This document shows positions 1-5,597 of a DNA stretch of 8,603 bases, in pieces. The notes below the pieces were generated by a model. It made no database searches. It saw nothing but the letters and a program-made list of their open reading frames with translations, and was not told where the DNA came from. Location: contig USPE01000072.1 in assembly GCA_900556545.1 (NCBI GenBank), positions 1 to 8,603 of the forward strand. Direction: 5' to 3'. The stretch is from an uncultured Peptococcaceae bacterium. Its GTDB lineage: Bacteria; Bacillota; Peptococcia; Peptococcales; Peptococcaceae. Position 1 is the stretch's first letter; each line of letters begins with the position of its first letter. Position numbers and translations under genes: made by a program.

Positions 1-1
1 T

Positions 2-514
2 GGCTGGGCGACCTATAATGGGGATCATATGTCTATGTACGGCGTGAACGGCTCCATTCCCAAAACACTGGTACGCCATATTGTACGTTATGCGGCAGAC
101 ACCACCGACAATGCCAAATTGCAGGCTACACTGCTGGATATTCTGGACACACCGGTCAGCCCTGAACTGCTGCCTGCCCAGGACGGTCAGATTGCACAGA
201 AAACAGAAGATTTAGTAGGCCCTTATGAGCTGCACGATTTCTTTTTGTATTACGCAGTGCGCTGGGCCTTCTCGCCAAAAAAAATCTATTATCTGGCTCA
301 GCAGGCCTTCGCCGGTATTTATCCAAACGAAGTGATTTTGCACTGGCTGCGTACCTTTTTCCGTCGGTTCTTCAATCAGCAGTTTAAGCGTTCCTGTCTG
401 CCTGACGGCCCTAAAGTAGGCTCCGTTGCTTTGTCCCCTCGCGGCGACTGGCGCATGCCCAGCGATGCAGTATCAGCTTTGTGGCTGGCAGAAATTGATC
501 AGCTGAAAGCGTAA
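2..514 (+). CDS. nadE: Glutamine-dependent NAD+ synthase, C-terminal part (start outside window)
   Basis: This is the last 170 residues of a cytoplasmic enzyme that converts deamido-NAD to NAD using ATP and glutamine, the final step of NAD synthesis. The reading frame is open to the left edge, so the first in-frame ATG (position 29) is internal and not the real start. The visible segments GWATYNGDHMSMYGVN, SIPKTLVRHIVRYAA, TPVSPELLP, VGPYELHDFFLYY and FKRSCLPDGPKVGS, followed by LSPRGDWRMPSDA, are characteristic of the synthetase-domain C-terminus in the long clostridial NadE proteins (usually about 640 residues, with an N-terminal nitrilase-type glutaminase domain). That glutaminase domain would lie outside the window. 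The gene ends with TAA at 512-514 and converges on the minus-strand genes. The only structure after the stop is a short palindrome (515-528) with no T-run, so no terminator is evident. The identification is based on recalled family motifs and is firm. Confidence 0.95.
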   Translation, partial: GWATYNGDHMSMYGVNGSIPKTLVRHIVRYAADTTDNAKLQATLLDILDTPVSPELLPAQDGQIAQKTEDLVGPYELHDFFLYYAVRWAFSPKKIYYLAQQAFAGIYPNEVILHWLRTFFRRFFNQQFKRSCLPDGPKVGSVALSPRGDWRMPSDAVSALWLAEIDQLKA

Positions 515-540
515 GTATGATTTCATACAAAATGCACTTT

Positions 541-834
541 CTATAATAACAAAGAGGCCGGATTGACAGCTGTTGTTTCCCATCGAGTATCATACCTGAT
601 GGTATCAACAACCTGTTCTCCAGCCTCTTTACTATGTTCCATATTTTCATGTTTCCATATTTGATTGGCAGGATAAAACCAATACTTCCCCTGCCGTAAG
701 TTTTTGCGCAGCCCCGGCGGAAACCAGAACGATTTCCAAGATTGTGCAGATAGCATCTTTTTGCGATTGACAAACTTTGAACCTAAACAGATAACCAATA
801 ACGCAATAACAAAATAAACATCAACACTGAACAT
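541..834 (-). CDS. Small single-pass membrane protein, unknown function
   Basis: This is a predicted 97-residue protein that I do not recognise. The start chosen is the ATG at 834-832, because GGAG lies 9 bases upstream; a longer version would need a TTG at 849. Residues about 3-18 (VDVYFVIALLVICLGS) are hydrophobic and followed by a basic stretch (KFVNRKK), which suggests one N-terminal membrane anchor with the rest in the cytoplasm. The soluble part is rich in Trp, Phe and Tyr and in basic residues (SFWFPPGLRKNLRQGKYWF), then becomes more polar. It ends with TAG at 541-543. It lies 48 bases downstream of the DIP1984-like gene on the same strand and may share its transcript. It could be a spurious frame, but the anchor followed by positive charges and the ribosome binding site favour a real gene. 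Confidence 0.5.
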   Translation of the reverse strand: MFSVDVYFVIALLVICLGSKFVNRKKMLSAQSWKSFWFPPGLRKNLRQGKYWFYPANQIWKHENMEHSKEAGEQVVDTIRYDTRWETTAVNPASLLL

Positions 835-882
835 TACCCTGATCTCCAATTGGCAATGGCAAGGCCGCGCCGGAACAACTGA

Positions 883-1386
883 TTAAAGCTGCACATCCAA
901 ATCAAATGTTTTAGTCTGATTGGTCAGATCCAACGCCAGCTGAATATCGGTAATCTGCTGATTGATAATCTGATAATCGGCCTGAATCTCTGTCAAATCA
1001 TAATTGATGCAATTATATTCCACCAAATTGCTGTGTCCATAGTTGGCGATCCGCTCTTTTTCTAAGCGGCGGCGCATCATATCCAGTGTGCTCTTTCGCT
1101 GATTCAGCTGCGCCATCTGCACCAATGCCGTATCAATGGTAATCCCCAGCCCGTCCAATACGGTGGTGCTGTTAAACACATTTAATGCATGCTTTACTGT
1201 ACGAATCTTTTCTTCAATTTCCAGCAATGTCTGCGCCGTTTGGCGATAATCATAATCAGGCACAATGGGTTCCATACCTTCGCTGACAATATAAGTAGCG
1301 GCTGCATTCTCCTGAGACAGCAAAAACTGCTTGTCATCCTCCAGCTTGCGCAGCAATTTATTGGCGCCGGCCGATGTTATCATCAT
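883..1386 (-). CDS. DIP1984-like coiled-coil protein, unknown function
   Basis: This is a predicted 167-residue soluble, highly helical protein. The start is the first of two adjacent ATG codons (1386), with GAGGAGGA about 8 bases upstream. Residues 8-30 and 48-72 are charged amphipathic helices, 88-112 form a third (QMAQLNQRKSTLDMMRRRLEKER), and 128-155 a fourth. The order of parts resembles the DIP1984 family: an N-terminal helix, a VSEG-type turn near 34-37, a helix ending in an FNST motif (71-74; the family has NxTN-like sequences), a hydrophobic loop (LDGLGITIDTAL), and long helices ending in a TNQT-type segment. The family has no established biochemical role, although some annotations label it septicolysin-like. 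No signal peptide or catalytic motif is visible. The assignment is by remembered pattern and is moderate; the coding status is firm. Confidence 0.8.
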   Translation of the reverse strand: MMITSAGANKLLRKLEDDKQFLLSQENAAATYIVSEGMEPIVPDYDYRQTAQTLLEIEEKIRTVKHALNVFNSTTVLDGLGITIDTALVQMAQLNQRKSTLDMMRRRLEKERIANYGHSNLVEYNCINYDLTEIQADYQIINQQITDIQLALDLTNQTKTFDLDVQL

Positions 1387-1435
1387 GGTTTCATTCCTCC
1401 TCTATCACTGCTAAAAGAAAAAAGCCTGTCTGCTC

Positions 1436-1463
1436 ATAATATCCATACGGCAAAATAACGCAA
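1436..1463 (-). promoter_or_regulatory. Candidate promoter for the DIP1984-like gene
   Basis: Reading the minus strand, TTGCGT (1463-1458) and TATTAT (1441-1436) are separated by 16 bases and point towards the ATG at 1386. The -35 matches the consensus at three or four positions and the -10 at five. The left arm of the CAAAATAACG inverted repeat overlaps the -35 and spacer. This is pattern matching only. Confidence 0.35.
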
Positions 1464-1528
1464 AATCGAGGAGTTTTTCTTACATGCTCATTATCCCTGC
1501 ATGCGTTCCGCAATCACACGTTATTTTG
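1451..1528. repeat. Perfect 10-bp inverted repeat with 58-base spacing
   Basis: CAAAATAACG (1451-1460) recurs as its reverse complement CGTTATTTTG (1519-1528). The left copy lies in the candidate promoter of the DIP1984-like gene, and the right copy lies between that promoter and the end of the FeoA-like gene. The pair could be two binding sites for one regulator, or the arms of a transcript stem. The rest of 1387-1587 holds no gene that I can support and no clear terminator for the FeoA-like gene. Confidence 0.45.
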
Positions 1529-1587
1529 TACAATAAGCAGTGGCTTTTTATCATACAATTCATACTATTCTATTAATTCTGACAACA

Positions 1588-1818
1588 TTAAATGCCAATG
1601 GGCTTTACTTTAATGTGCTGTAAATAGTTACTTCCTACATCTACCTGACTGTATCCAATCTGTACCAGCCAGTTTACGGCTTTCTGCAGAACCATAACTG
1701 TCATTCCAACACCTGCACCTAATTCATGATAGATCGCATTCTGATGTTCTTCTGACAAAGACACGATCTCTCCCATCTGACCCATCGGCAATTCCTGTAA
1801 TGTTAAAATATCCTGCAT
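1588..1818 (-). CDS. FeoA-like SH3-barrel domain protein
   Basis: This is a predicted 76-residue soluble protein. The start is the ATG at 1818, preceded by AGAGGTG at about 5 bases; the frame is open upstream to 1884, but nothing there looks like family sequence. The pattern LTLQELPMGQMGEIVSL (5-21), then LGAGVGMTVMVLQK (33-46), then a closing strand YLQHIKVKPI (65-74), matches the FeoA fold: an opening strand, the LG-x-G-x-x-V turn and a final strand. FeoA proteins are small cytoplasmic SH3-like barrels that assist the FeoB ferrous iron transporter; the same fold forms the C-terminal domain of DtxR-type repressors. No feoB is next to it. It lies 69 bases after the PRC-barrel gene on the same strand, across a 9-bp hairpin, so it is probably the last gene of the tat transcript. 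The fold assignment is good; a role in iron transport is only possible. Confidence 0.8.
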   Translation of the reverse strand: MQDILTLQELPMGQMGEIVSLSEEHQNAIYHELGAGVGMTVMVLQKAVNWLVQIGYSQVDVGSNYLQHIKVKPIGI

Positions 1819-1850
1819 AAAAACACCTCTTTGTATCAATTTATGCAACT

Positions 1851-1879
1851 GCTCTGCTGACCGATACAGCCAGCAGAGC
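1851..1879. repeat. 9-bp perfect hairpin between the PRC-barrel and FeoA-like genes
   Basis: GCTCTGCTG (1851-1859) pairs with CAGCAGAGC (1871-1879) around an 11-base loop. It starts 9 bases after the PRC-barrel stop codon. No T-run follows in the direction of transcription, so it is not a standard intrinsic terminator. It could stabilise or process the upstream message and so lower FeoA-like expression (inference). Confidence 0.55.
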
Positions 1880-1887
1880 TGCATGCT

Positions 1888-3132
1888 TTATTCCTCTGTT
1901 TTCTCTGCTTTTTCTTCTTTTACTTCCGGTTCCTCAATTGCTTCTGTAGGGACAGCTTCTTCCGCCTGTTCCATTTTTGCAGCTTCTTCCAAAATAAAAG
2001 CATCTTCTTCTGCTTCTTCGGTGACACAAGCTGTAGATGCGTCCTCTTCCGGTTCTGCAACAACCTCTTCTACTTCGATTTCCGGTTCTTCCTCATCAAC
2101 AACCGCTGCTGCATTCTCCTGATCTCCCAGCAAAGAAACGGTGGCCAAATCCAGCAGATCCTGCAATTTTCCGCTGCGCAAAGCAATTTTGATTTCTTCC
2201 TTACCGATAATCTGTCCCGGCCATACAATCACGTTGCCTTCTTCATCCAGCACAGGTTTTTCTACTGTCAGATTATCCAACTGCGCAACCAGATCTGCCG
2301 CCAGAATATCTTCCGGTTCTTCTTTGCGATTGATTTTACTTTTAATACTTTCGGTATCAATATTTTTTACCCATTCCCGCATATCGCAAAACAGATTTTT
2401 TGCTTCATCACTAAAACGGTCGATAAAACGATCTGTCTGCTCTTTAAAACGCTCGCTGGTTACTTCGTCTTTTAGCTTATTAAAACCATCTTCTACTGTT
2501 TTGGTCAGGCTGTCAATAGCACCTTCCATACCGGCAGACGCTTTTCCTTCACCGGTATGCTGTTCAAAACCGTCTTCATCAAAGGAAATACCTTCGCTGG
2601 AATCAATTTCTTCCAGAACTTCGTCCATCGCTTTCCAATCACCATAAAATTCTTCCGCCGGCACATGAAAATCTTCTGCGCTGATATTTTCAGCTGCAAC
2701 CACCACATCTTTCCCAAAGCTGACCAGTTTTTCACCAGGCAGGATACCTCTGCCGCCAACCAAAGTTTCTACCAGTTCGCCTTTGATCACAATTTCAGCA
2801 ACCTGACCGGTTTCCGCATCAAAAGCCAACTCCTCTACACGGCCCAGCAAATTCCCATCGGCAGTAATCACATTTTTACCCAGCCCGTCACGCACTTCTG
2901 CACAAACAGAACCATCAACGCCATTTAAAGTAATGGTAGCGCCAAAGGCTTTTACATTTTCAAAAGGCACAATATTCACATTGCCCATAAATTTCTTTTC
3001 TTTTACTTTTAATCCGGCAACCTTATTATCCGGTGTCAGCGCAACGCCGCAAACTTTGCCAACCATTGTTCCATCTGTCAGATTCAGAATGTCTTTTCCC
3101 ATGATACTGCCGATATTAATCAAAACTCCCAT
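1888..3132 (-). CDS. PRC-barrel domain protein with coiled-coil region and acidic C-terminal tail
   Basis: This is a predicted 414-residue soluble protein. The start ATG (3132) has GAGGAGGT 6 bases upstream. Residues about 12-65 form a first PRC-barrel (GKDILNLTDGTMVGKVCGVAL, then VAGLKV and NVNIVPFENV). Residues about 83-145 form a second (LGKNVITADGNLLGRVEELAFD, then TGQVAEIVIKG and LPGEKLVSFGKDVVV). Residues 200-270 are charged and helical. Residues 280-335 are a compact segment containing VLDEEGNVIVWPGQIIGKEEIKIALRSGKLQDLL, and residues 346-414 are a low-complexity Glu-rich tail. PRC-barrels are small beta-barrels found in photosynthetic reaction-centre H subunits and in the ribosome-assembly factor RimM; in other bacteria their role is mostly unknown. 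There is no signal peptide. The gene starts 30 bases after tatC, so it is very likely cotranscribed with it. Partner and function are unknown. The domain call is firm. Confidence 0.88.
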   Translation of the reverse strand: MGVLINIGSIMGKDILNLTDGTMVGKVCGVALTPDNKVAGLKVKEKKFMGNVNIVPFENVKAFGATITLNGVDGSVCAEVRDGLGKNVITADGNLLGRVEELAFDAETGQVAEIVIKGELVETLVGGRGILPGEKLVSFGKDVVVAAENISAEDFHVPAEEFYGDWKAMDEVLEEIDSSEGISFDEDGFEQHTGEGKASAGMEGAIDSLTKTVEDGFNKLKDEVTSERFKEQTDRFIDRFSDEAKNLFCDMREWVKNIDTESIKSKINRKEEPEDILAADLVAQLDNLTVEKPVLDEEGNVIVWPGQIIGKEEIKIALRSGKLQDLLDLATVSLLGDQENAAAVVDEEEPEIEVEEVVAEPEEDASTACVTEEAEEDAFILEEAAKMEQAEEAVPTEAIEEPEVKEEKAEKTEE

Positions 3133-3162
3133 AAGAATACCTCCTCAAAATTTCCTGCAAAA

Positions 3163-3909
3163 TTATACATTGGCTTTCTTTCTTTCTTTTTTCAGCTTTC
3201 TTTTATAGACAAACTGCGAAATCTGAATTCCGATTTCATATAAAAGCAGCATAGGTGCCGCTAAACATAACTGACTGACAATATCCGGCGGTGTCAGCAG
3301 CGCGGCTAAAATCAAAATAACCAACAACACATATTTTCTGTTTTTCTTCAGCAAATCCGGTGTAATAATTCCCACCATGGTTAAAAAATAGGTTACCATC
3401 GGAATTTCAAACACCAAACCAAAGGGAATCAAAAAACCCAATACAAACGACATATAAGAGCTGGCCGTAATCATAGGGGTAATATCCGGCCCCGCCAACC
3501 GAATCAGCGTAGACATCACCGGCTGCAGTACCAGGAAATAACCAAAACAAACACCGCCTACAAACAAGGCCACCCCAAAAAACATCATAATAAAAAACAC
3601 TTTTTTTTCATTGCTGTACAACGCCGGCAAAACAAAACGCATAATCTGCCAGATAATCACCGGACTGGCCAGCACACAACCGCCCAGCAAAGCTATTTTT
3701 AACTGAAACAAAAACCCTTCTGTAAATTGGGTAATCACCAACTCATGATTTAAGGACTGCTGAAAAGGCCCCATAAAAACATCTGTCAATTGCTGCTGAA
3801 AAAACGCAACACATATAATCATACCCAAAAACAACGCCAACACAATACGGATAACCCTTGTGCGTAATTCTTCTAAATGTTCCATGATCGGCGCGTATTT
3901 CTCATCCAT
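3163..3909 (-). CDS. tatC: Twin-arginine translocase subunit TatC
   Basis: This is a 248-residue polytopic membrane protein, the receptor core of the Tat pathway that binds twin-arginine signal peptides and exports folded proteins. The N-terminus carries the family motif HLEELRTR (11-18). Further hallmarks are ASPVIIWQIMRFVLPALY (81-98), the intramembrane acidic site in GLVFEIP (Glu168), and the TPPD motif (206-209) before the last helices. Six hydrophobic segments fit at about 19-37, 70-92, 104-130, 151-178, 193-207 and 214-232. The C-terminus is strongly basic (KRKLKKERKK). Length is normal for the family. The start at 3909 has only a weak GGTGA about 7 bases upstream; Met9 is an alternative start that would keep HLEELR. 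The gene follows tatA by 113 bases and precedes the PRC-barrel gene by 30. Identification is firm. Confidence 0.97.
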   Translation of the reverse strand: MDEKYAPIMEHLEELRTRVIRIVLALFLGMIICVAFFQQQLTDVFMGPFQQSLNHELVITQFTEGFLFQLKIALLGGCVLASPVIIWQIMRFVLPALYSNEKKVFFIMMFFGVALFVGGVCFGYFLVLQPVMSTLIRLAGPDITPMITASSYMSFVLGFLIPFGLVFEIPMVTYFLTMVGIITPDLLKKNRKYVLLVILILAALLTPPDIVSQLCLAAPMLLLYEIGIQISQFVYKRKLKKERKKANV

Positions 3910-3982
3910 ATTATAATTTCACCAACTTCTAGCGGCAACCCTGCATTGCCCGATTGTCTTTTATCAAATTGTAACCATATCT

Positions 3983-3992
3983 ACAAGCTTGT
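3983..3992. repeat. 10-bp palindrome in the tatA-tatC gap
   Basis: ACAAGCTTGT is a perfect palindrome in the 113-base spacer between tatA and tatC. No terminator with a T-run and no convincing promoter was found in this spacer, so tatC is probably read from the tatA promoter. The palindrome may be chance. Confidence 0.25.
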
Positions 3993-4022
3993 GTGCTACA
4001 CTGGTTTGTGGAACTCTTTCTT

Positions 4023-4313
4023 TTACTGCTTTTTAACCGAATCGTCCAAATCAACCTTCACTGCATCTTTAATGTCTGTCTGGATGTCCTGGATAGTGGC
4101 TTTAATATCCACAGCATCTTTTACTTCCTGCACATCATTTTTAATATCGTTTACTTCTTTTTTGATATCTGCATCAATATTATTGATTGCGCCCTTAAAC
4201 TCCCGGATGGTTTTTCCTAAAGTTTGCCCTAATTCAGGCAGTTTACCCGGCCCAAAAATAAGCAAAGCAACCCCAAGCACCAGCAAAAGCTCTGTCCAGC
4301 CAATATTTAACAT
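4023..4313 (-). CDS. tatA: Twin-arginine translocase subunit TatA (TatA/E type)
   Basis: This is a 96-residue protein that oligomerises with TatC to form the passage for folded Tat substrates. The start is the ATG at 4313, with GGAGG 7 bases upstream; the frame is open further but the extension has no family features. The parts are in the classical order: a short N-terminus, a membrane helix at about 5-20 (GWTELLLVLGVALLIF), the FGPGKLPELG hinge (20-29), an amphipathic helix (about 30-45), and a polar tail. The tail (46-96) is longer than in minimal TatA proteins and has repeated helical segments such as KKEVNDIKNDVQEVKDAVD, suggesting coiled-coil propensity. No TatB is present, which matches the two-component TatAC systems of many Gram-positive bacteria, where one TatA serves both roles. 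It is the first gene of the probable tatA-tatC-PRC-feoA-like transcript. Confidence 0.96.
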   Translation of the reverse strand: MLNIGWTELLLVLGVALLIFGPGKLPELGQTLGKTIREFKGAINNIDADIKKEVNDIKNDVQEVKDAVDIKATIQDIQTDIKDAVKVDLDDSVKKQ

Positions 4314-4405
4314 AAAAAGACCTCCATCTTGTGTGTTGTATTGTGCCAATCCATGCGCTGCATAAAAAATCTATCTGATACGTAGTATTCTATACAACCC
4401 GCTTG

Positions 4406-4434
4406 ATTATATCACATCTTTTGTTTTTTTTCCA
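4406..4434 (-). promoter_or_regulatory. Promoter of the tatA-tatC transcript
   Basis: On the minus strand TGGAAA (4434-4429) is followed after 17 bases by TATAAT (4411-4406), preceded by TGA, which gives an extended -10 (TGATATAAT). Transcription would begin near 4399, leaving a leader of about 86 bases before the tatA ATG. GTTGTAT at the leader's 5' end (4398-4392) can pair with ATACAAC (4341-4335), which lies about 10 bases before the ribosome binding site. Confidence 0.6.
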
Positions 4435-4496
4435 GAATGGCGGCCTGAAAAATACCGGCGACTGTTTAAAATATTTTTTAAAAGCTTTACATAAAC

Positions 4497-4525
4497 TTCA
4501 TAATGCCATTACAAAAAAGTATTAT
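4497..4525 (+). promoter_or_regulatory. Candidate promoter for the phospholipase C-like gene
   Basis: TTCATA (4497-4502) and TATTAT (4520-4525) are 17 bases apart and lie 29 bases before the ATG at 4554. An AT-rich block (about 4467-4485) precedes the -35 and could act as an UP element. It is divergent from the tatA promoter, and the two -35 boxes are about 60 bases apart. Confidence 0.4.
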
Positions 4526-4553
4526 ACTTTATTTATCGATTGGAGGAATCGCA

Positions 4554-5348
4554 ATGCCATCCAATTTTGCTCACTATTTATTTGGGCAACAGCTTATTCC
4601 CAAACTGCCTGACTATTTACAGGAAGTAATCAGGCCTAACTTAAAACTATATCAAATTGGGCAGCATGGTCCCGATATTATTTTTTACTATCGTCCCTTT
4701 TTGCCCAACTCGGTATCGCGGGTAGGATTTCAGATGCATAAATTTCCATCTCGTTATTTTTTCGCCCAGGCAAGAGATACCGTTGCTTTACAACAGCAGG
4801 ATCCCCAGTTATTGGCTTACACGCTAGGATTCCTCTGCCACTTTATCTTGGACAGTAATTGCCACGGTTACATCTATGAACGGTTAAAAACCTGTAAAAT
4901 TTCTCATGTAGAAATGGAAACTGAATTTGACCGCATGCTGATGGTGCAGCAGCATATTGATCCGCTGAACACCAATGCAACCGAGCATTTACCGGTAGAT
5001 ATATCTTTGTGTGAACTGATTTCGCAGATTTTTATTCCGCTAACACCGGAACAAATCTATTACGGATTGCGCAGCATGAAATTTTACCATCGACTGCTTG
5101 TCAGCCCTACGCCGTCCAAACGATACACCATTAGCCGAATTCTCCGGCTAACCCATACAGAACAGCTGCTTGGCGGTCTGATTGTAAATCCTGTACCCAA
5201 TCCCGCTTGCAAAGAAAGCAATAAAAAACTGATGGAATTGTATCAGTTTTCGCTGGAAGAAGCCGTCTCCGTAATGATAGAATACTACAGCAGTTTCTTC
5301 ACCGGCGAACCGCTCAGCGAGAGATTTGACCGCACATTTCAGGCTTAA
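4554..5348 (+). CDS. Zinc-dependent phospholipase C-like protein
   Basis: This is a predicted 264-residue protein of the zinc-dependent phospholipase C superfamily, which includes Bacillus cereus phospholipase C and Clostridium alpha-toxin. The start ATG (4554) has GGAGG 7 bases upstream; an earlier in-frame ATG at 4503 lacks a site and adds no family sequence. Candidate metal ligands are His7, His38 and Asp41 in GQHGPD, His62 in MHKFPSR, His96 and Asp100 in HFILD, His104, and His118 and Glu122 in HVEME. The HxxxD and HxxxE pairs have the same internal spacing as the zinc ligands H118/D122 and H142/E146 of the B. cereus enzyme. Unlike secreted toxins it has no signal peptide, so it should stay in the cytoplasm, like many uncharacterised Bacillota members. 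The substrate is unknown. It is divergent from tatA and followed by a separately promoted SUKH gene. Confidence 0.85.
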   Translation: MPSNFAHYLFGQQLIPKLPDYLQEVIRPNLKLYQIGQHGPDIIFYYRPFLPNSVSRVGFQMHKFPSRYFFAQARDTVALQQQDPQLLAYTLGFLCHFILDSNCHGYIYERLKTCKISHVEMETEFDRMLMVQQHIDPLNTNATEHLPVDISLCELISQIFIPLTPEQIYYGLRSMKFYHRLLVSPTPSKRYTISRILRLTHTEQLLGGLIVNPVPNPACKESNKKLMELYQFSLEEAVSVMIEYYSSFFTGEPLSERFDRTFQA

Positions 5349-5441
5349 ACGTCCTGATTCCAATATCTGTTTTGCTGCTCTGTAAAAGCCGTTCTATATT
5401 ATTTTGTTAGTTCCATCTTTTTTATCGTATATATGTCCCCC

Positions 5442-5475
5442 AGAAGCCGGAATGTGTGCAGACATTCCGGCTTCT
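5442..5475. repeat. Perfect 14-bp hairpin downstream of the phospholipase C-like gene
   Basis: AGAAGCCGGAATGT (5442-5455) pairs perfectly with ACATTCCGGCTTCT (5462-5475) around a 6-base loop. It lies 94 bases after the stop codon. No T-run follows directly; the nearest (seven Ts, 5494-5500) starts 18 bases later, after a second TTCCGG (5484-5489) that could compete for CCGGAA at 5447-5452. It may still terminate transcription or may be a dispersed intergenic repeat. Apart from this and the next promoter, the gap 5349-5597 holds no gene I can support. Confidence 0.6.
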
Positions 5476-5509
5476 CTCCGTATTTCCGGATTGTTTTTTT
5501 CGTAGCTTC

Positions 5510-5538
5510 TTTTCACACTTTCTGCAATATGCTATAAT
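5510..5538 (+). promoter_or_regulatory. Promoter of the SUKH gene
   Basis: TTTTCA (5510-5515) and TATAAT (5533-5538) are separated by 17 bases, and TGC directly before the -10 makes an extended -10. The start of transcription would be near 5545. Downstream in the leader, ATGAT occurs at 5547, 5563 and 5588, and ATCAT at 5573, forming the inverted pair 5563-5577 and a direct repeat ATGATACA (5563-5570 and 5588-5595). These could be operator or leader elements. Confidence 0.55.
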
Positions 5539-5597
5539 TTCCCCAGATGATTCTTACAAACAATGATACAAAATCATACAAAAAAGGATGATACACG

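Noticed and set aside
515..528. GTATGATTTCATAC palindrome just after nadE as a terminator
   Set aside because: Only a 5-bp AT-rich stem with a 4-base loop and no T-run on either side; too weak.
551..630. 8-bp inverted repeat AAAGAGGC / GCCTCTTT
   Set aside because: 64-base spacing, short arms and a location inside a coding frame make chance most likely.
411..773. Minus-strand frame of 120 codons overlapping nadE and the small membrane protein
   Set aside because: It runs into the firmly identified nadE end and lacks a hydrophobic anchor or other recognisable feature; the overlapping frame 541-834 is better supported.
1883..2122. Plus-strand Ser/Thr-rich frame
   Set aside because: It is the mirror of the Glu-rich tail of the PRC-barrel gene: GAA codons read as TTC/TCT on the other strand. 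It has no supporting start site or family match.
2141..2647. Plus-strand frame of 168 codons opposite the PRC-barrel gene
   Set aside because: Composition (many Ser, Leu and Arg) is that of an antisense shadow; the minus-strand gene has clear domains and a strong ribosome binding site.
3877..4365. Plus-strand frame of 162 codons opposite tatA and the start of tatC
   Set aside because: It overlaps two firmly identified minus-strand genes and has low-complexity Ser/Ile content with no ribosome binding site.
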